Assembly (NCBI GenBank): GCA_018654605.1
Contig: JABILG010000007.1
Span: 1-40,047 of the forward strand
Direction of reading: 5' to 3'
Length of the DNA stretch: 40,047 bases
Source of the DNA: a bacterium
GTDB lineage: Bacteria; Desulfobacterota_D; UBA1144
In this document: positions 25,838 through 34,957 of the stretch, in pieces
How positions within the stretch are numbered: the first letter of the stretch is position 1
Layout of the letters: every line of letters starts with the position of its first letter
Position numbers and translations under genes: made by a program
The notes under the pieces: generated by a model
What the model saw: only the letters and a program-made list of their open reading frames with translations
What the model was told of the DNA's origin: nothing
Databases searched by the model: none

Positions 25838-27175
25838 ATGTACCAATGCAGCTCTTGTGGGAAAAAATATAGAAAAATGCAAGGTAAGTGTGATATTTGT
25901 GAAGAGTGGAATTGCATTGATGAATTTAACGATAGTGTTACAAAGCCAGGAAGCAAAGTTCTGGAAAAAGATACTAAACCCGCAAGTTTATCGTCGATTG
26001 AGGTTGAGGATAATATTAGGTATACGAGTAATATTTCTGAAATAGATAGGGTTTTAGGTGGAGGATTTATTCTAGGCTCTTCTATCGTTATTGGTGGCGA
26101 GCCTGGAATAGGAAAATCCACGCTGGCACTGCAGTTAGGGAGATTAGCTAAAGATAATTTTAAATTTATGTATTTTTCAGGAGAGGAGTCCCAAAAGCAG
26201 GTTAAATTACGTGCAAAAAGAATAGGTACTAACTCGGACCATATGATCTTGTCTGAGGACAGTACTTTGGAGGTAATAATACGGCAGATAAGACATGAGA
26301 AACCTAGTTTTGTAGTCATAGACTCTATTCATACCATTAAAAGCATTGAAGCTAGTTCAAGTATTGCAGGTTCAGTTAATCAGGTAACAAATTGTTCGAA
26401 TCAATTAGCAGAGCTTTCAAGAGAATTAAATTTTACTATAATATTGGTAGGGCATATTACCAAAGAGGGTATTATAGCTGGACCTAAAGTGCTTGAGCAT
26501 TTAGTAGATACAATTTTATATTTTGAAAAAGTTGATACAGGTAACTTGAGAATACTTAGGACCTCAAAAAATCGTTTTGGTGCTACCGATGAAATTGGAA
26601 TTTTTAATATGACCGATAAGGGCTTAGAGGAAATAACAGATCCGACAAGTTTGTTCATCTCTGGCAAAGAAGAGGCTTCAATAGGGTCGGTTATTTCGTC
26701 TACTCATGAGGGAACAAGGCCTATGTTGGTGGAGATTCAGTCTTTAGTCTCAAAGCCTACTATTTCTTTCGGCAAAAGGTACTCTACGGGTATAGAAAAT
26801 AATCGTCTTAATTTATTAGTTGCTATATTAGAAAAATATTGTGATATAAAACTTTCTGATAAAGATATTTTTATCAGCCTAACTAAAGGAATAAAAGTTA
26901 AAGATACTTCTAACGACTTAGCTACTGCAGTCGCTATATATTCAAGCTTTAAGGATCTTCCAATTTCAAATGCGAATGTATTTATTGGTGAACTTGGTTT
27001 GAGTGGAGAAGTTAAAAAAATTGATAACATTGAAAAAAGAATTAAAGAGGTTGGTAGATTGGGTTTTAAGACCTGTATTGTTCCAAAAAATTCTAAGAAC
27101 GACATAAAAGGTTCAACTAATGGACTAGATATAAAAGAAATTGAACATATTAGAGAAATTAAAAATTTATTTTAG
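25838..27175 (+). CDS. radA: DNA repair protein RadA
   Basis: RadA (Sms) is a hexameric helicase that helps branch migration in recombination. The 445-residue protein has the N-terminal four-Cys zinc finger (YQCSSCGKKYRKMQGKCDIC at 2-21), Walker A GGEPGIGKSTLALQ around 85-98, VVIDSIHTIKS Walker B, the RadA KNRFG motif near 247 and a Lon-protease-like C-terminal domain. Start ATG at 25838; a GTG is not needed. MurI follows 18 bases later. Confidence 0.96.
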   Translation: MYQCSSCGKKYRKMQGKCDICEEWNCIDEFNDSVTKPGSKVLEKDTKPASLSSIEVEDNIRYTSNISEIDRVLGGGFILGSSIVIGGEPGIGKSTLALQLGRLAKDNFKFMYFSGEESQKQVKLRAKRIGTNSDHMILSEDSTLEVIIRQIRHEKPSFVVIDSIHTIKSIEASSSIAGSVNQVTNCSNQLAELSRELNFTIILVGHITKEGIIAGPKVLEHLVDTILYFEKVDTGNLRILRTSKNRFGATDEIGIFNMTDKGLEEITDPTSLFISGKEEASIGSVISSTHEGTRPMLVEIQSLVSKPTISFGKRYSTGIENNRLNLLVAILEKYCDIKLSDKDIFISLTKGIKVKDTSNDLATAVAIYSSFKDLPISNANVFIGELGLSGEVKKIDNIEKRIKEVGRLGFKTCIVPKNSKNDIKGSTNGLDIKEIEHIREIKNLF

Positions 27176-27193
27176 TTTAAAGGAAAAGAGTAA

Positions 27194-27982
27194 ATGAAAA
27201 TTGGAATTTTTGATTCTGGAATTGGTGGGCTGACAGTATTTAAAGAAATATCAAAAGCTTTACCAACTTTTGAGATAGTTTACTTAGGAGATACAGCACG
27301 ACTACCTTATGGGATTAAGTCGAAGAGAACCATAGACCGCTATTCGGTCAATAACGTTGAACTACTTAGATCTTTAGATTGTGAAATAATAGTTATAGCA
27401 TGCAATACTGCTTCATCTTATTCCACAAGGCTGTTAAAGTCTAGATATAAACTTCCAATCTTTGATGTTATTTCTTCAGGTGTAAAAGCAGCACTTAGAA
27501 CGAATCCTAAAATAGTTGGAGTCATAGGAACTAGCTCTACTATTAGCAGTCAATCCTACAATAAGATGATTGAATCCAATAGTCAGAAAGTGAAGATTTA
27601 TAGTAAGTCTTGCCCTATATTTGTTCCAATCATCGAACAGGGATTAGTTAAGGAAAAATATTATAATAAGATAATTGAAGAGAATCTGAAGTTTTTTAAG
27701 AATAAGAAATTAAATAGTTTAATTCTTGGCTGTACACATTATCCATTAATTAAGAAAAATATAAGAGAATATATGGGAAAAGATATTCGTTTAATAGATT
27801 CTGCATTTGAGATTACATCCTCGTTAAGCAAGTATTTGTTAGATAACTATCCAGAAGAATTTAAGACTGCCAAAAAGAGAAGAAGTATCTTGTTGACGGA
27901 TAAATCTGATTATTTTCAAGTGGTAATAAAGAAGATATTTAGAAAGTTAGATTTCAAAATAAAGCTTATAGATATAAAGTAA
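27194..27982 (+). CDS. murI: Glutamate racemase
   Basis: MurI makes D-glutamate for peptidoglycan. The 262-residue protein starts MKIGIFDSGIGGLTVFKEI, has the first catalytic Cys in IIVIACNTASS near 70 and the second in LILGCTHYPLI near 178. Normal length. It follows radA and ends inside the left arm of a long hairpin. Confidence 0.95.
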   Translation: MKIGIFDSGIGGLTVFKEISKALPTFEIVYLGDTARLPYGIKSKRTIDRYSVNNVELLRSLDCEIIVIACNTASSYSTRLLKSRYKLPIFDVISSGVKAALRTNPKIVGVIGTSSTISSQSYNKMIESNSQKVKIYSKSCPIFVPIIEQGLVKEKYYNKIIEENLKFFKNKKLNSLILGCTHYPLIKKNIREYMGKDIRLIDSAFEITSSLSKYLLDNYPEEFKTAKKRRSILLTDKSDYFQVVIKKIFRKLDFKIKLIDIK

Positions 27983-28008
27983 GGTTCAAATATTGCCTTA
28001 CTTTATAT
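27972..28008. terminator. Bidirectional terminator hairpin between murI and etfA
   Basis: A perfect 13-bp stem, ATATAAAGTAAGG (27972-27984) and CCTTACTTTATAT (27996-28008), with an 11-base loop, lies between the convergent genes and contains the murI stop codon. The stem's own A/T-rich outer part can serve as U-tract in both directions, though no separate T-run follows. Confidence 0.7.
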
Positions 28009-28022
28009 CTACTTCTAAAGTA

Positions 28023-29000
28023 TTATGATAATTTTTTAAATTCTTCCGTAAGAGCAGGAAGAACTTCAAATAGGTCACCGCATATTCCATAATCGCACTT
28101 TTGGAATATTGGTGCATCAGGATCCTTGTTGATAGCTACAATAACCTTAGATGACCCCATGCCGGCATAGTGTTGTACCGAGCCTGAAATTCCTACGGCT
28201 ATATAAAGATTAGGCGCTACAACTTTACCAGTCTGACCTACTTGCATTTCGTATGGAACAAAACCTGAATCAACTGCAGCTCTTGATGCTCCGGCACCGG
28301 CTCCAATACTATCAGCTATATTAAATATAAGCTCAAAGTTTTCTGTACTTGCAACTCCTCTGCCTCCAGAAACAATCTTATCTGCCTCAGTAAGCTCTGG
28401 TCTATCCTTTGGAACAAGTTTGGTTTCAAGAATTCTGATATTATCTTGAGCAGGTATTTCAGCTGACTCCTGCACCACTTCTCCAGCTCCTGCACTTTCA
28501 GCAGCCTTAAAAGTATTAGGTCTAATTGTAGCAATCATCGGTTTTACGTCATGAAAAGTCATACCAGAAATTGATTTACCAGAATATCTATATCTTTTAA
28601 CGGCAAGAGTAGATGAAGCACTTATGTCTACATCCACAGCATCTAGTACCAGGCCACCTGATGTAAGCGCCGAGACTCTAGGAAGAAAGTCCTGATTTTG
28701 TAATGTATTCCCCCCAAGGATAATGTCAGGGTTATGTTTCTTAATAACTTCTGAAAATGCGGTAGCATATGCGCTAGGATTAAAGTCTTTTAAAGCAGGG
28801 TTTTCGATTTTGTATACCTTATCTGCTCCATATTTACCTAGATCTCCTTCTATTGATCCTGCACTTTCGCCTAAAAATACTGCTGCTACTGTTGCACTAT
28901 TTTTTTCTTTAAGTTTTACAGCGGCCGTTAAAACTTCATATGTGATATTTCTTATTGTGCCATCTGCTGTTGTGTCTATTAATACCCAAATTTCACTCAT
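28023..29000 (-). CDS. etfA: Electron transfer flavoprotein alpha subunit
   Basis: EtfA binds FAD and passes electrons from acyl-CoA and related dehydrogenases to the quinone pool via ETF-QO. The 325-residue protein starts MSEIWVLIDTT, has the ETF alpha N-domain (GADKVYKIENP) and the C-terminal FAD domain with GGRGVASTENFELI around 218, GASRAAVDSGFVPYEMQVGQ around 240 and YIAVGISGSVQHYAGM around 270. EtfB is 10 bases upstream. ETF-QO is not in the window. Confidence 0.96.
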   Translation of the reverse strand: MSEIWVLIDTTADGTIRNITYEVLTAAVKLKEKNSATVAAVFLGESAGSIEGDLGKYGADKVYKIENPALKDFNPSAYATAFSEVIKKHNPDIILGGNTLQNQDFLPRVSALTSGGLVLDAVDVDISASSTLAVKRYRYSGKSISGMTFHDVKPMIATIRPNTFKAAESAGAGEVVQESAEIPAQDNIRILETKLVPKDRPELTEADKIVSGGRGVASTENFELIFNIADSIGAGAGASRAAVDSGFVPYEMQVGQTGKVVAPNLYIAVGISGSVQHYAGMGSSKVIVAINKDPDAPIFQKCDYGICGDLFEVLPALTEEFKKLS

Positions 29001-29010
29001 TTTTTTCTCC

Positions 29011-29847
29011 TTAGATTATTTTTGCTTCTTCTCTTAAAAGTTTTGTTAGATTTTCTGCAGCTGCTTGAACTTCACCAGCTTCAACCATGTCAGAATTACC
29101 ACCCTTTAAGACATTTAAACTTCTATTAATTACAGGTATATCAATGTTGTCAACTTTGTATCTTGAACCTGCTACTCCTAGATTTTCTGCAGTTAACCCT
29201 AATTCTTCTAAATTTATAGCGTCAACAGTTACTTCCTCTAAAGGCTTCTTTTTTGCTTTCATGATTCCTGGAAGTGATGCATAACGAGGTTCATTGATTC
29301 CTCTCTCTGTTGTAACTAAAGCTGGGAAGGTTAGCTCTATGATTCTTTGTCCACCTTCTATCTCAGATTGGACTTTAATTGACTTTGCAGCTTCATCTAT
29401 GTCAACTTTAGTAGCAATTGTAGCTTGAGGTATATTTAGTTCCGCGGCTACTTGTATTGGAACTTGACCTGATTCTTCATCTATCCATTTCTTGCCAGCT
29501 AGAATTAAGTCAACGTCACCTATAGCTTTAATTTTTGCTGCGATTAATTTAGCAGTAGCATAGGAGTCAGTATCTCCAAAATTTTCATCTTTAATATGTA
29601 TTGCTGAGTCTCCACCCATTGCTAAGGCAGTCCTTATTGTTTCTAGGGCTCTTTCTGGACCTATTCCCAAAATAATGACTTCAGCCCCTGTGTTTTCTTT
29701 AATTTGAACAGCTTCTTCAACCGCAAATTCATCAAAGGGATTCAATATCCACTTTATACCAGTTTCGTCTATTCCATTACCTGAGGAATTAGCAGTAATC
29801 TGTGCCTCTGTATCAGGTGTTTGTCTTACGAGTACTACGATTTTCAT
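29011..29847 (-). CDS. etfB: Electron transfer flavoprotein beta subunit
   Basis: EtfB holds AMP and contacts dehydrogenases. The 278-residue protein starts MKIVVLVRQTPDTEA, has NPFDEFAVEEAVQIKE around 37-52, LAGKKWIDEESGQVPIQVAA (the recognition loop region, near 118) and PALVTTERGINEPRYASLPG around 175. It is slightly longer at the C-terminus than usual. First gene of etfBA, with a GGAGG site and a good sigma-70-like promoter upstream. Confidence 0.96.
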   Translation of the reverse strand: MKIVVLVRQTPDTEAQITANSSGNGIDETGIKWILNPFDEFAVEEAVQIKENTGAEVIILGIGPERALETIRTALAMGGDSAIHIKDENFGDTDSYATAKLIAAKIKAIGDVDLILAGKKWIDEESGQVPIQVAAELNIPQATIATKVDIDEAAKSIKVQSEIEGGQRIIELTFPALVTTERGINEPRYASLPGIMKAKKKPLEEVTVDAINLEELGLTAENLGVAGSRYKVDNIDIPVINRSLNVLKGGNSDMVEAGEVQAAAENLTKLLREEAKII

Positions 29848-29880
29848 TCTTTACCTCCATTTTTTAAATAAAACCTAAAA

Positions 29881-29909
29881 ATTGTAAACTAATATGCACA
29901 TCTTGTCGA
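29881..29909 (-). promoter_or_regulatory. Sigma-70-type promoter candidate of etfBA
   Basis: On the minus strand TCGACA - 17 bases - TACAAT lies about 34 bases upstream of etfB. Spacing is ideal and each hexamer is one base off consensus. Seen only by eye, without a test. Confidence 0.55.
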
Positions 29910-29922
29910 GATTGCATAAACT

Positions 29923-30528
29923 TTAGGTTATCTTTCTTCTATCTATTAAGGATTTTGCTAAAGTATTTTTATCGATATAATTAACCTCGGAGCCGATAGG
30001 TACTCCAATAGCTATTCTAGTTATTAATGGACAATAATCTTTTATTTTTTCATATATGTACTGTGCTGTAAACTCTCCATCACTTGTGGGATCTGTCGCC
30101 AATATTGTTTCTTTAAACTCCTTATTTTTTACTCTGGAGATTAGTTGATTAATCTTAAGGTCTTGAGGGTTAATTCCTTGAGAAATAGATAGCAACCCTT
30201 GTAAAACGTGATACTGACCATTGTACTCTCCGCTATTTTCAATCGACATTACATCAACAGTGTTTTCCACGATGCAAAGTAAGCTTGTGTCTCTAGAAGA
30301 ATCAGAGCAACTACATTCATCTTCAAACATAAAATTATTGCAATTAGGACAAGTTTGCACTTTCTTTCTTGCTTCAATAAGTGATTTTGCAATTTCTACG
30401 CTGAGATCGGCAGGCTTTCTCATTAAATGTAGAGCTAGCCTTGATGCGGTTGATTCTCCAATACCTGGGAGTTTGGAAAGTGATTCAACAAGTCTTTTAA
30501 GTTCCATAGGAAGATAATTTTTCGTCAT
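29923..30528 (-). CDS. recR: Recombination protein RecR
   Basis: RecR works with RecO (and RecF) to load RecA at gaps. The 201-residue protein has the helix-hairpin-helix KLPGIGESTASRLALHL near 18-34, a four-Cys zinc finger (CPNCNNFMFEDECSC) around 57-71, and the Toprim motif LCIVENTVDVMSIE around 83 with the C-terminal YIYEKIKD segment. The ATG immediately follows the ybaB stop. Confidence 0.96.
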   Translation of the reverse strand: MTKNYLPMELKRLVESLSKLPGIGESTASRLALHLMRKPADLSVEIAKSLIEARKKVQTCPNCNNFMFEDECSCSDSSRDTSLLCIVENTVDVMSIENSGEYNGQYHVLQGLLSISQGINPQDLKINQLISRVKNKEFKETILATDPTSDGEFTAQYIYEKIKDYCPLITRIAIGVPIGSEVNYIDKNTLAKSLIDRRKIT

Positions 30529-30852
30529 TTAGAGGAATCCTGGTGGTATTCCAAGAGATGTTGCAGCACGTGACATTTCATTGTTTACTTCTTCTTTTCC
30601 TTTTACCATGGCCTCGTTAACTGCAGCCAGGATTAAGTCTTGAAGCATCTCCTTGTCACCAGACGAGATGATTTCGTCATTTATGTCTATATTTAGGATT
30701 TCTCCATTACATTTTGCTCTTACTTTAATCATTCCACCACCTGTGGAAACTTCTAGAGTCCTATTTCCAGCTTCTTCCTGAAGTTTATCCATCTGGACTT
30801 TCATCTTTTCAGCCTGCTTCATCATGCTTTTCATGTTTCCGGGCATTTTCAT
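30529..30852 (-). CDS. ybaB: YbaB/EbfC family nucleoid-associated protein
   Basis: A 107-residue YbaB protein, a dimeric DNA-binding protein usually encoded between dnaX and recR. It starts MKMPGNMKSMMKQAEKM; a TTG at 30870 would add six residues, but the ATG at 30852 has the AAAGGAT site with seven bases spacing and just avoids the dnaX stop. The conserved GGGMIKVRAKCNGEIL core and PPGFL end are present. Confidence 0.95.
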   Translation of the reverse strand: MKMPGNMKSMMKQAEKMKVQMDKLQEEAGNRTLEVSTGGGMIKVRAKCNGEILNIDINDEIISSGDKEMLQDLILAAVNEAMVKGKEEVNNEMSRAATSLGIPPGFL

Positions 30853-30853
30853 A

Positions 30854-32446
30854 TCATTTATCCTTTTCAATATTTAACACTCTACAGTCAAATGCGCTAA
30901 ATAAATTCTTCATAGTCTCTGATTCAAATAGTTTATCTTTTTTTTCCGCAAATTTAAAATCCTCAGAATCTACTGAATCGTTCACTTCTTCTATCTTAAC
31001 GATTTTAATTTTGTGCTTACTGTTAAAGAAATCTTTAATTAATTCTTCTATTGTTATTATTTTCTCTTTTTCTTTTAGTATTTCATATATGAGACCACTC
31101 TTGGTGCTAATAGTTATGTTTGATTTCTCAACTTTAAAAGAACATCCTGAAAGTAATTTGAAGTTCTCATCCTCAATCTCTTTTAGGTTATCTAAGAAAT
31201 TACTAGCAGAGAATTCGCTAGTCTTTATTTTTTGGCTTTTTTTTTGACCTGAATTCTTACTCTCTTTTAAAGGCTTCTCTTCAGTATTGTTAGGCTTAAC
31301 TTCCGATAAAGCTATTTCCTTTTCGATTCTTTCATCGCCGATAATTTCATCGAAGTTTAAGTAGTTTGATATTAAACATAATTTAATTAAGTTTGATTCA
31401 ATGAGAAATTTTACATTTTGTGTCTTACTACATAGTTCATATAATTTTATAAGTTCATCGAATAGATTTTCAAATAATTCAAGATTATATTTATTTAATT
31501 CAGCTGCTTCAGATTCTTGAATAGTAATTATGTCTTCAATTTCATTCTGAATACCTAGCTTATAATAGATTGCGGACCTAAAGTAATTCAATAAAGAGTG
31601 TATAAACTTTTTGGAATCGTATCCATTTTTATTTATATGAGCATAGTTTTTTAAACATTCTTTTGTATTGCTCATAAGTAAGTTCTCTGAAATTTGGAAT
31701 AAAATCTGATTACTAGTAGCACCAAGAATCTTTCTTGCCTCATTAATAGATATATTCTTATCCAAAGATGTCATTAGTTGCTCAAGAATCCCTAAGGAGT
31801 CCCTAGCTGAGCCACGAGATTCTTCAGCGACCAGAGATAATGACTCTGTGTCAATAGTTATATTTTCTTTCTTACACACATTTTCTAGATTTTCAATTAA
31901 TGTTTTTTTCTCTAAAGTTTTAAAATTTATAGCTTGGCATCTTGATAGTATTGTAAGCGGTATTTTTTCAACTTCTGTTGTTGCCAAAATAAAAATAGTA
32001 TTGGTATTTGGTTCTTCAAGAGTCTTTAAGAGGGCATTGAATGCCGCTTTGGATAGCATGTGGACCTCATCTATAATAAATACTTTATATTGGCAATTGA
32101 TTGATGAGTAATTTGAGCTTTCAATAACTTCTCGTATTTGGTCAACACCGTTGTTGGAAGCCGCATCAATTTCTATTACATCCAAAGACTTGTTTTCGTC
32201 AATATCTTTACAGGTAGAGCAGTCTGAGCAATCTTTATTTTCTCTTAATTCACTGCAATTGATTGTTTTAGCAAAGATTCTTGCTAGTGAAGTTTTACCT
32301 ATACCTCTTGATCCAGAGAAAATCAATGCATGAGGTATTGCCTGTGTTTGGATGAAGCTTCTTAATATAGTTAGGGCATTCTCTTGACCTACAACTTCAC
32401 TGAATATTTTTGGTCTATACTTTCTAGATAAAACTTTATACGACAT
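30854..32446 (-). CDS. dnaX: DNA polymerase III subunit gamma/tau
   Basis: The clamp-loader ATPase of the replisome. The 530-residue protein has Walker A GSRGIGKTSLARIFAKTINC near 44-63, a four-Cys zinc site (CSELRENKDCSDCSTC) next to it, Walker B DEVHMLSKAAFNALLKTLEE near 122-141, SRCQAINF (sensor) and then a lysine-rich linker and C-terminal tau-like domain around 430-530. I saw no convincing slippery site for programmed gamma production. The SRP RNA and tRNA-Ser lie just upstream on the same strand. Confidence 0.95.
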   Translation of the reverse strand: MSYKVLSRKYRPKIFSEVVGQENALTILRSFIQTQAIPHALIFSGSRGIGKTSLARIFAKTINCSELRENKDCSDCSTCKDIDENKSLDVIEIDAASNNGVDQIREVIESSNYSSINCQYKVFIIDEVHMLSKAAFNALLKTLEEPNTNTIFILATTEVEKIPLTILSRCQAINFKTLEKKTLIENLENVCKKENITIDTESLSLVAEESRGSARDSLGILEQLMTSLDKNISINEARKILGATSNQILFQISENLLMSNTKECLKNYAHINKNGYDSKKFIHSLLNYFRSAIYYKLGIQNEIEDIITIQESEAAELNKYNLELFENLFDELIKLYELCSKTQNVKFLIESNLIKLCLISNYLNFDEIIGDERIEKEIALSEVKPNNTEEKPLKESKNSGQKKSQKIKTSEFSASNFLDNLKEIEDENFKLLSGCSFKVEKSNITISTKSGLIYEILKEKEKIITIEELIKDFFNSKHKIKIVKIEEVNDSVDSEDFKFAEKKDKLFESETMKNLFSAFDCRVLNIEKDK

Positions 32447-32461
32447 GTCAAACTCTTAAAT

Positions 32462-32560
32462 GGCTGGCTAATCAAAGATACCCAATCTTAATTGCTACCG
32501 TTGCTACATTTCTGTCCTGGCGGAGTTAACAATAGACCGTCATCAAAATGACCAGCCAGC
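32462..32560 (-). ncRNA. ffs: Signal recognition particle RNA, small 4.5S type
   Basis: On the minus strand, a GCTGGCT start pairs with an AGCCAGC end to close a ~99-base hairpin. The conserved tip is AACTCCGCCAGG, then ACA-GAAA-TGT (a three-pair stem with a GNRA tetraloop), then AGCAACGGTAGC. This is the small proteobacterial SRP RNA form of the alpha/delta type. Relative to the usual CCGGAAGG tip the apical pairs differ but remain paired, so it is not a pseudogene. It sits between tRNA-Ser and dnaX, the common place. Ends are approximate by one or two bases. Confidence 0.9.
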
Positions 32561-32569
32561 TTAATTCTC

Positions 32570-32656
32570 CGGAGAGTGTGGGATTCGAACCCACGAGAGG
32601 TTTGATCCTCTACACGCTTTCCAAGCGTGCGCCTTCGGCCACTCGGCCAACTCTCC
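32570..32656 (-). tRNA. tRNA-Ser (GGA)
   Basis: Minus strand, 87 bases including the discriminator G: acceptor stem GGAGAGT/ACTCTCC, D-arm GCCGAGTGGCCGAAGGC, anticodon stem-loop with GGA in CTTGGAAAG, a long variable arm as expected for a type II tRNA, and TGGGTTCGAATCCCA in the T-arm. CCA is not encoded. Reads UCC and UCU. Confidence 0.97.
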
Positions 32657-32665
32657 AACGAAACA

Positions 32666-32674
32666 ATATTAACA
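32666..32674 (-). promoter_or_regulatory. Extended -10 promoter candidate of tRNA-Ser / SRP RNA
   Basis: TGT-TAATAT on the minus strand is an extended -10-like element about 10 bases before the tRNA-Ser 5' end. No good -35 box. Weak call by eye. Confidence 0.3.
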
Positions 32675-32738
32675 TTTTCCGACCTTATAATCTTTAAGAT
32701 TTTATTTATTTTTTCTTTCAGTTAACATTGAGTTGATT

Positions 32739-33290
32739 ATGAAAAAGTGGAAAATAGAAGATAAAACTTTATTAAGAGACCTTAAAATTTTTGATTTATT
32801 TGAATACAAATTAGTTTCTCCATATTCTGTAGAGGAAAAGAAAAGTTTCGATTTTTATGTACTTAACTCAGTCGACTGGATTAACATTCTTCCTATTACA
32901 AAGTCAGGAAAAGTAGTTTTTGTCGAACAGTATAGGCCTGGCACGGATTCAATAACCCTGGAGCTTCCTGGAGGGATGACTGATAAAAATGAACAACCAA
33001 TTGAATCTGCAAAAAGGGAGCTCGTTGAGGAAACTGGTTTTTCTAAGGGCAAATGGAGCAAGCTTGGTGTTGTCCATCCAAACCCTGCAATACTCAACAA
33101 TGAATGCCATACGTTTTTAGCTTTAGATGTCGAAGAAGTTTCAAGTCCTCAAAATGCTGGAAGCGAATACACTCAGATTAAATTTATTAACTTAGAAGAT
33201 TTAGACAAAATGGTAATAGAAGGTAAAATTACTCATTCGCTAGTGATTAATGCAATTTATTGGTACAACCTATATAATAAGAATGGTTAG
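32739..33290 (+). CDS. Nudix hydrolase, ADP-ribose pyrophosphatase-like
   Basis: A 183-residue Nudix protein. The Nudix box G-x5-E-x7-REUxEExGU is exact: LPGGMTDKNEQPIESAKREL followed by VEETGF, around 88-115. Neighbouring features (VVFVEQYRPGTDSITLELPG, VHPNPAILNNECHTFLA) fit the ADP-ribose/GDP-mannose pyrophosphatase group rather than MutT. An in-frame TTG starts six bases upstream; the ATG at 32739 is preferred. There is little Shine-Dalgarno signal. The stop is two bases before tRNA-Leu. Confidence 0.88.
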   Translation: MKKWKIEDKTLLRDLKIFDLFEYKLVSPYSVEEKKSFDFYVLNSVDWINILPITKSGKVVFVEQYRPGTDSITLELPGGMTDKNEQPIESAKRELVEETGFSKGKWSKLGVVHPNPAILNNECHTFLALDVEEVSSPQNAGSEYTQIKFINLEDLDKMVIEGKITHSLVINAIYWYNLYNKNG

Positions 33291-33292
33291 TT

Positions 33293-33376
<84 letters not shown>

Positions 33377-33386
33377 TAGAGTTTTT

Positions 33387-33842
33387 ATGAATATTAAGAA
33401 GTTTTTAGATGTTAATTTTTTAAAATTTTTATTCCTTTCTTTAAACGGAAGAATTAATAGGCAAACTTGGTGGTACTCTCAATTTTTCCTTGTCTTTCTT
33501 GGAGTTTTAATATTAATACCGCTGTCATCGCTTCTTAGTTTTTTAAATTTTGACAAGCTTCAAGTTGAGAAACTCGTATCTTTTTTGGTTTTATTGATTT
33601 CAGCATTATCAATATTTCCTGATTCTAAGAGACTTCATGACAGATCTATAAATGGACTTTTTGCAATTGTTCCCTATATTGCAGCAATACCTTTACAATT
33701 TCATTTTGTACCAGACTTCCTCTTGCAGGGCTACGTTCTTTGTACTTGGGGTTTAAAAGCTTACATCTTTATTAATACAGGAATTCTTAAGGGAGATGAG
33801 GGTGTTAACAAGTATGGAGAGATAGATAAATTCAATACCTAG
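33387..33842 (+). CDS. DUF805 family membrane protein
   Basis: A 151-residue integral membrane protein of the DUF805 family. The family pattern is clear: SLNGRINRQTWWYSQFF near 18-34, two or three central hydrophobic helices, SKRLHDRSINGLFAIV near 81-96 and KGDEGVNKYGE near the C-terminus. Function of the family is unknown; some members are linked to inner-membrane or secretion functions. It starts only 10 bases after tRNA-Leu without a visible ribosome site; its mRNA 5' end may therefore be made by tRNA 3'-end processing. Its TAG shares CTAG with the moeZ stop on the other strand. Confidence 0.85.
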   Translation: MNIKKFLDVNFLKFLFLSLNGRINRQTWWYSQFFLVFLGVLILIPLSSLLSFLNFDKLQVEKLVSFLVLLISALSIFPDSKRLHDRSINGLFAIVPYIAAIPLQFHFVPDFLLQGYVLCTWGLKAYIFINTGILKGDEGVNKYGEIDKFNT

Positions 33843-34957
33843 TATCGAGGCATTTTTTCGTCAAAGGCGGCTGCCCAAGCATCTATACCACCGGCAAGAT
33901 TCTTTACTTTCTTAAATCCCATACCTTTTAATATCCTTGCAGCTTGCAAGCTTCTCATGCCATGATGACAATAAACAATTATGTCGTCAGCAGAATCGAG
34001 CTCATTTGCTCTAGATGTTATTTCTCCAAGTGGTATTAATGTTGAGTTGTTGAGTTTGCAGATTTCGTACTCACCGTATTCTCTAACATCAAGCAAGGTG
34101 ACATTTCTTTTTTCATCTATTATTTTCTTTAAGTAATCAACTTGAACTTCAAACTCATCTTCCACTTCAGTCGAGTTATTTATTCCGCAGAATTCCTGAT
34201 AGTCTATAAGTTCGGTAATTTTTGGCGTGTCAGGGTTCTTTCTGAGCTTAATTTCTCTAAATGTCATTTTTAATGAATCATAAAGCATAAGCCTTCCGCT
34301 GAGGGTTTCTCCAACTTCTAGAATGATTTTAACAGTCTCAGTGGCTTGGATAACACCAATAATTCCAGGCAAGATTCCTAAAACTCCACCCTCTGCGCAC
34401 GACGGCACCATACCGGGGGGAGGTGGTTCAGGATATAAGTCTCTATAGTGAGGTCCACCTTTATAGTTAAATACTGTTGCTTGACCTTCAAAGCGAAAGA
34501 TGCTTCCATAAACATTAGGCTTGTTAAGTAGTACACACGCATCATTTACAAGATATCGTGTAGCAAAGTTATCAGTACCATCAACAATAACATCATAGTC
34601 TTTGAAAAGGTCTAATGCATTCTCAGATGTCAATCTTAGATTGTAAGTGTTTACGGTTATGTCGGAATTAAGTTCAAGTAATCTTTTTTTAGCTGATTCA
34701 ACTTTAAGTTCACCAATTCTTTCCTCAGAATGCAAAATCTGTCTTTGTAAGTTGCTAAGATCAACGACATCATCATCAACAATGCCCAATGTTCCAATCC
34801 CCGCAGAAGCTAAATATAATGCTAACGGAGACCCTAAACCGCCTGCACCTATGCATAGGACTTTGGCCTCAGCCAATTTTTCTTGTCCGTTGACGCCGAC
34901 CTCTGGCATAATAAGATGCCTACTATATCTTCCAATCTGATTTTTAGTTAAACTCAA
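33839..34957 (-). CDS. moeZ: MoeZ-type sulfur-carrier adenylyltransferase/sulfurtransferase (ThiF + rhodanese)
   Basis: A 372-residue ThiF/MoeB-fold enzyme with a C-terminal rhodanese domain. It adenylates the C-terminus of a ubiquitin-like sulfur carrier (MoaD/CysO type) and transfers sulfur. The ATP loop is GAGGLGSPLALYLASAGIG around 37-55; DGTDNFATRY around 129 and the active-site Cys in VPSCAEGGVLGILPGI around 185 are present. The rhodanese active site is VYCHHGMRSLQ near 327. The Zn-binding CxxC pairs of classic MoeB are absent, as in actinobacterial MoeZ (PSTPKITEL-like segment). No carrier gene is adjacent. Confidence 0.9.
   Translation of the reverse strand: MSLTKNQIGRYSRHLIMPEVGVNGQEKLAEAKVLCIGAGGLGSPLALYLASAGIGTLGIVDDDVVDLSNLQRQILHSEERIGELKVESAKKRLLELNSDITVNTYNLRLTSENALDLFKDYDVIVDGTDNFATRYLVNDACVLLNKPNVYGSIFRFEGQATVFNYKGGPHYRDLYPEPPPPGMVPSCAEGGVLGILPGIIGVIQATETVKIILEVGETLSGRLMLYDSLKMTFREIKLRKNPDTPKITELIDYQEFCGINNSTEVEDEFEVQVDYLKKIIDEKRNVTLLDVREYGEYEICKLNNSTLIPLGEITSRANELDSADDIIVYCHHGMRSLQAARILKGMGFKKVKNLAGGIDAWAAAFDEKMPRY

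Noticed and set aside
25798-26319. A 173-codon minus-strand open frame over the radA start
   Set aside because: Antisense to the RadA zinc finger and Walker A; no recognisable features.
30854-32446. Programmed frameshift in dnaX (gamma product)
   Set aside because: No A-run with a following hairpin was convincing at the end of the ATPase domain.
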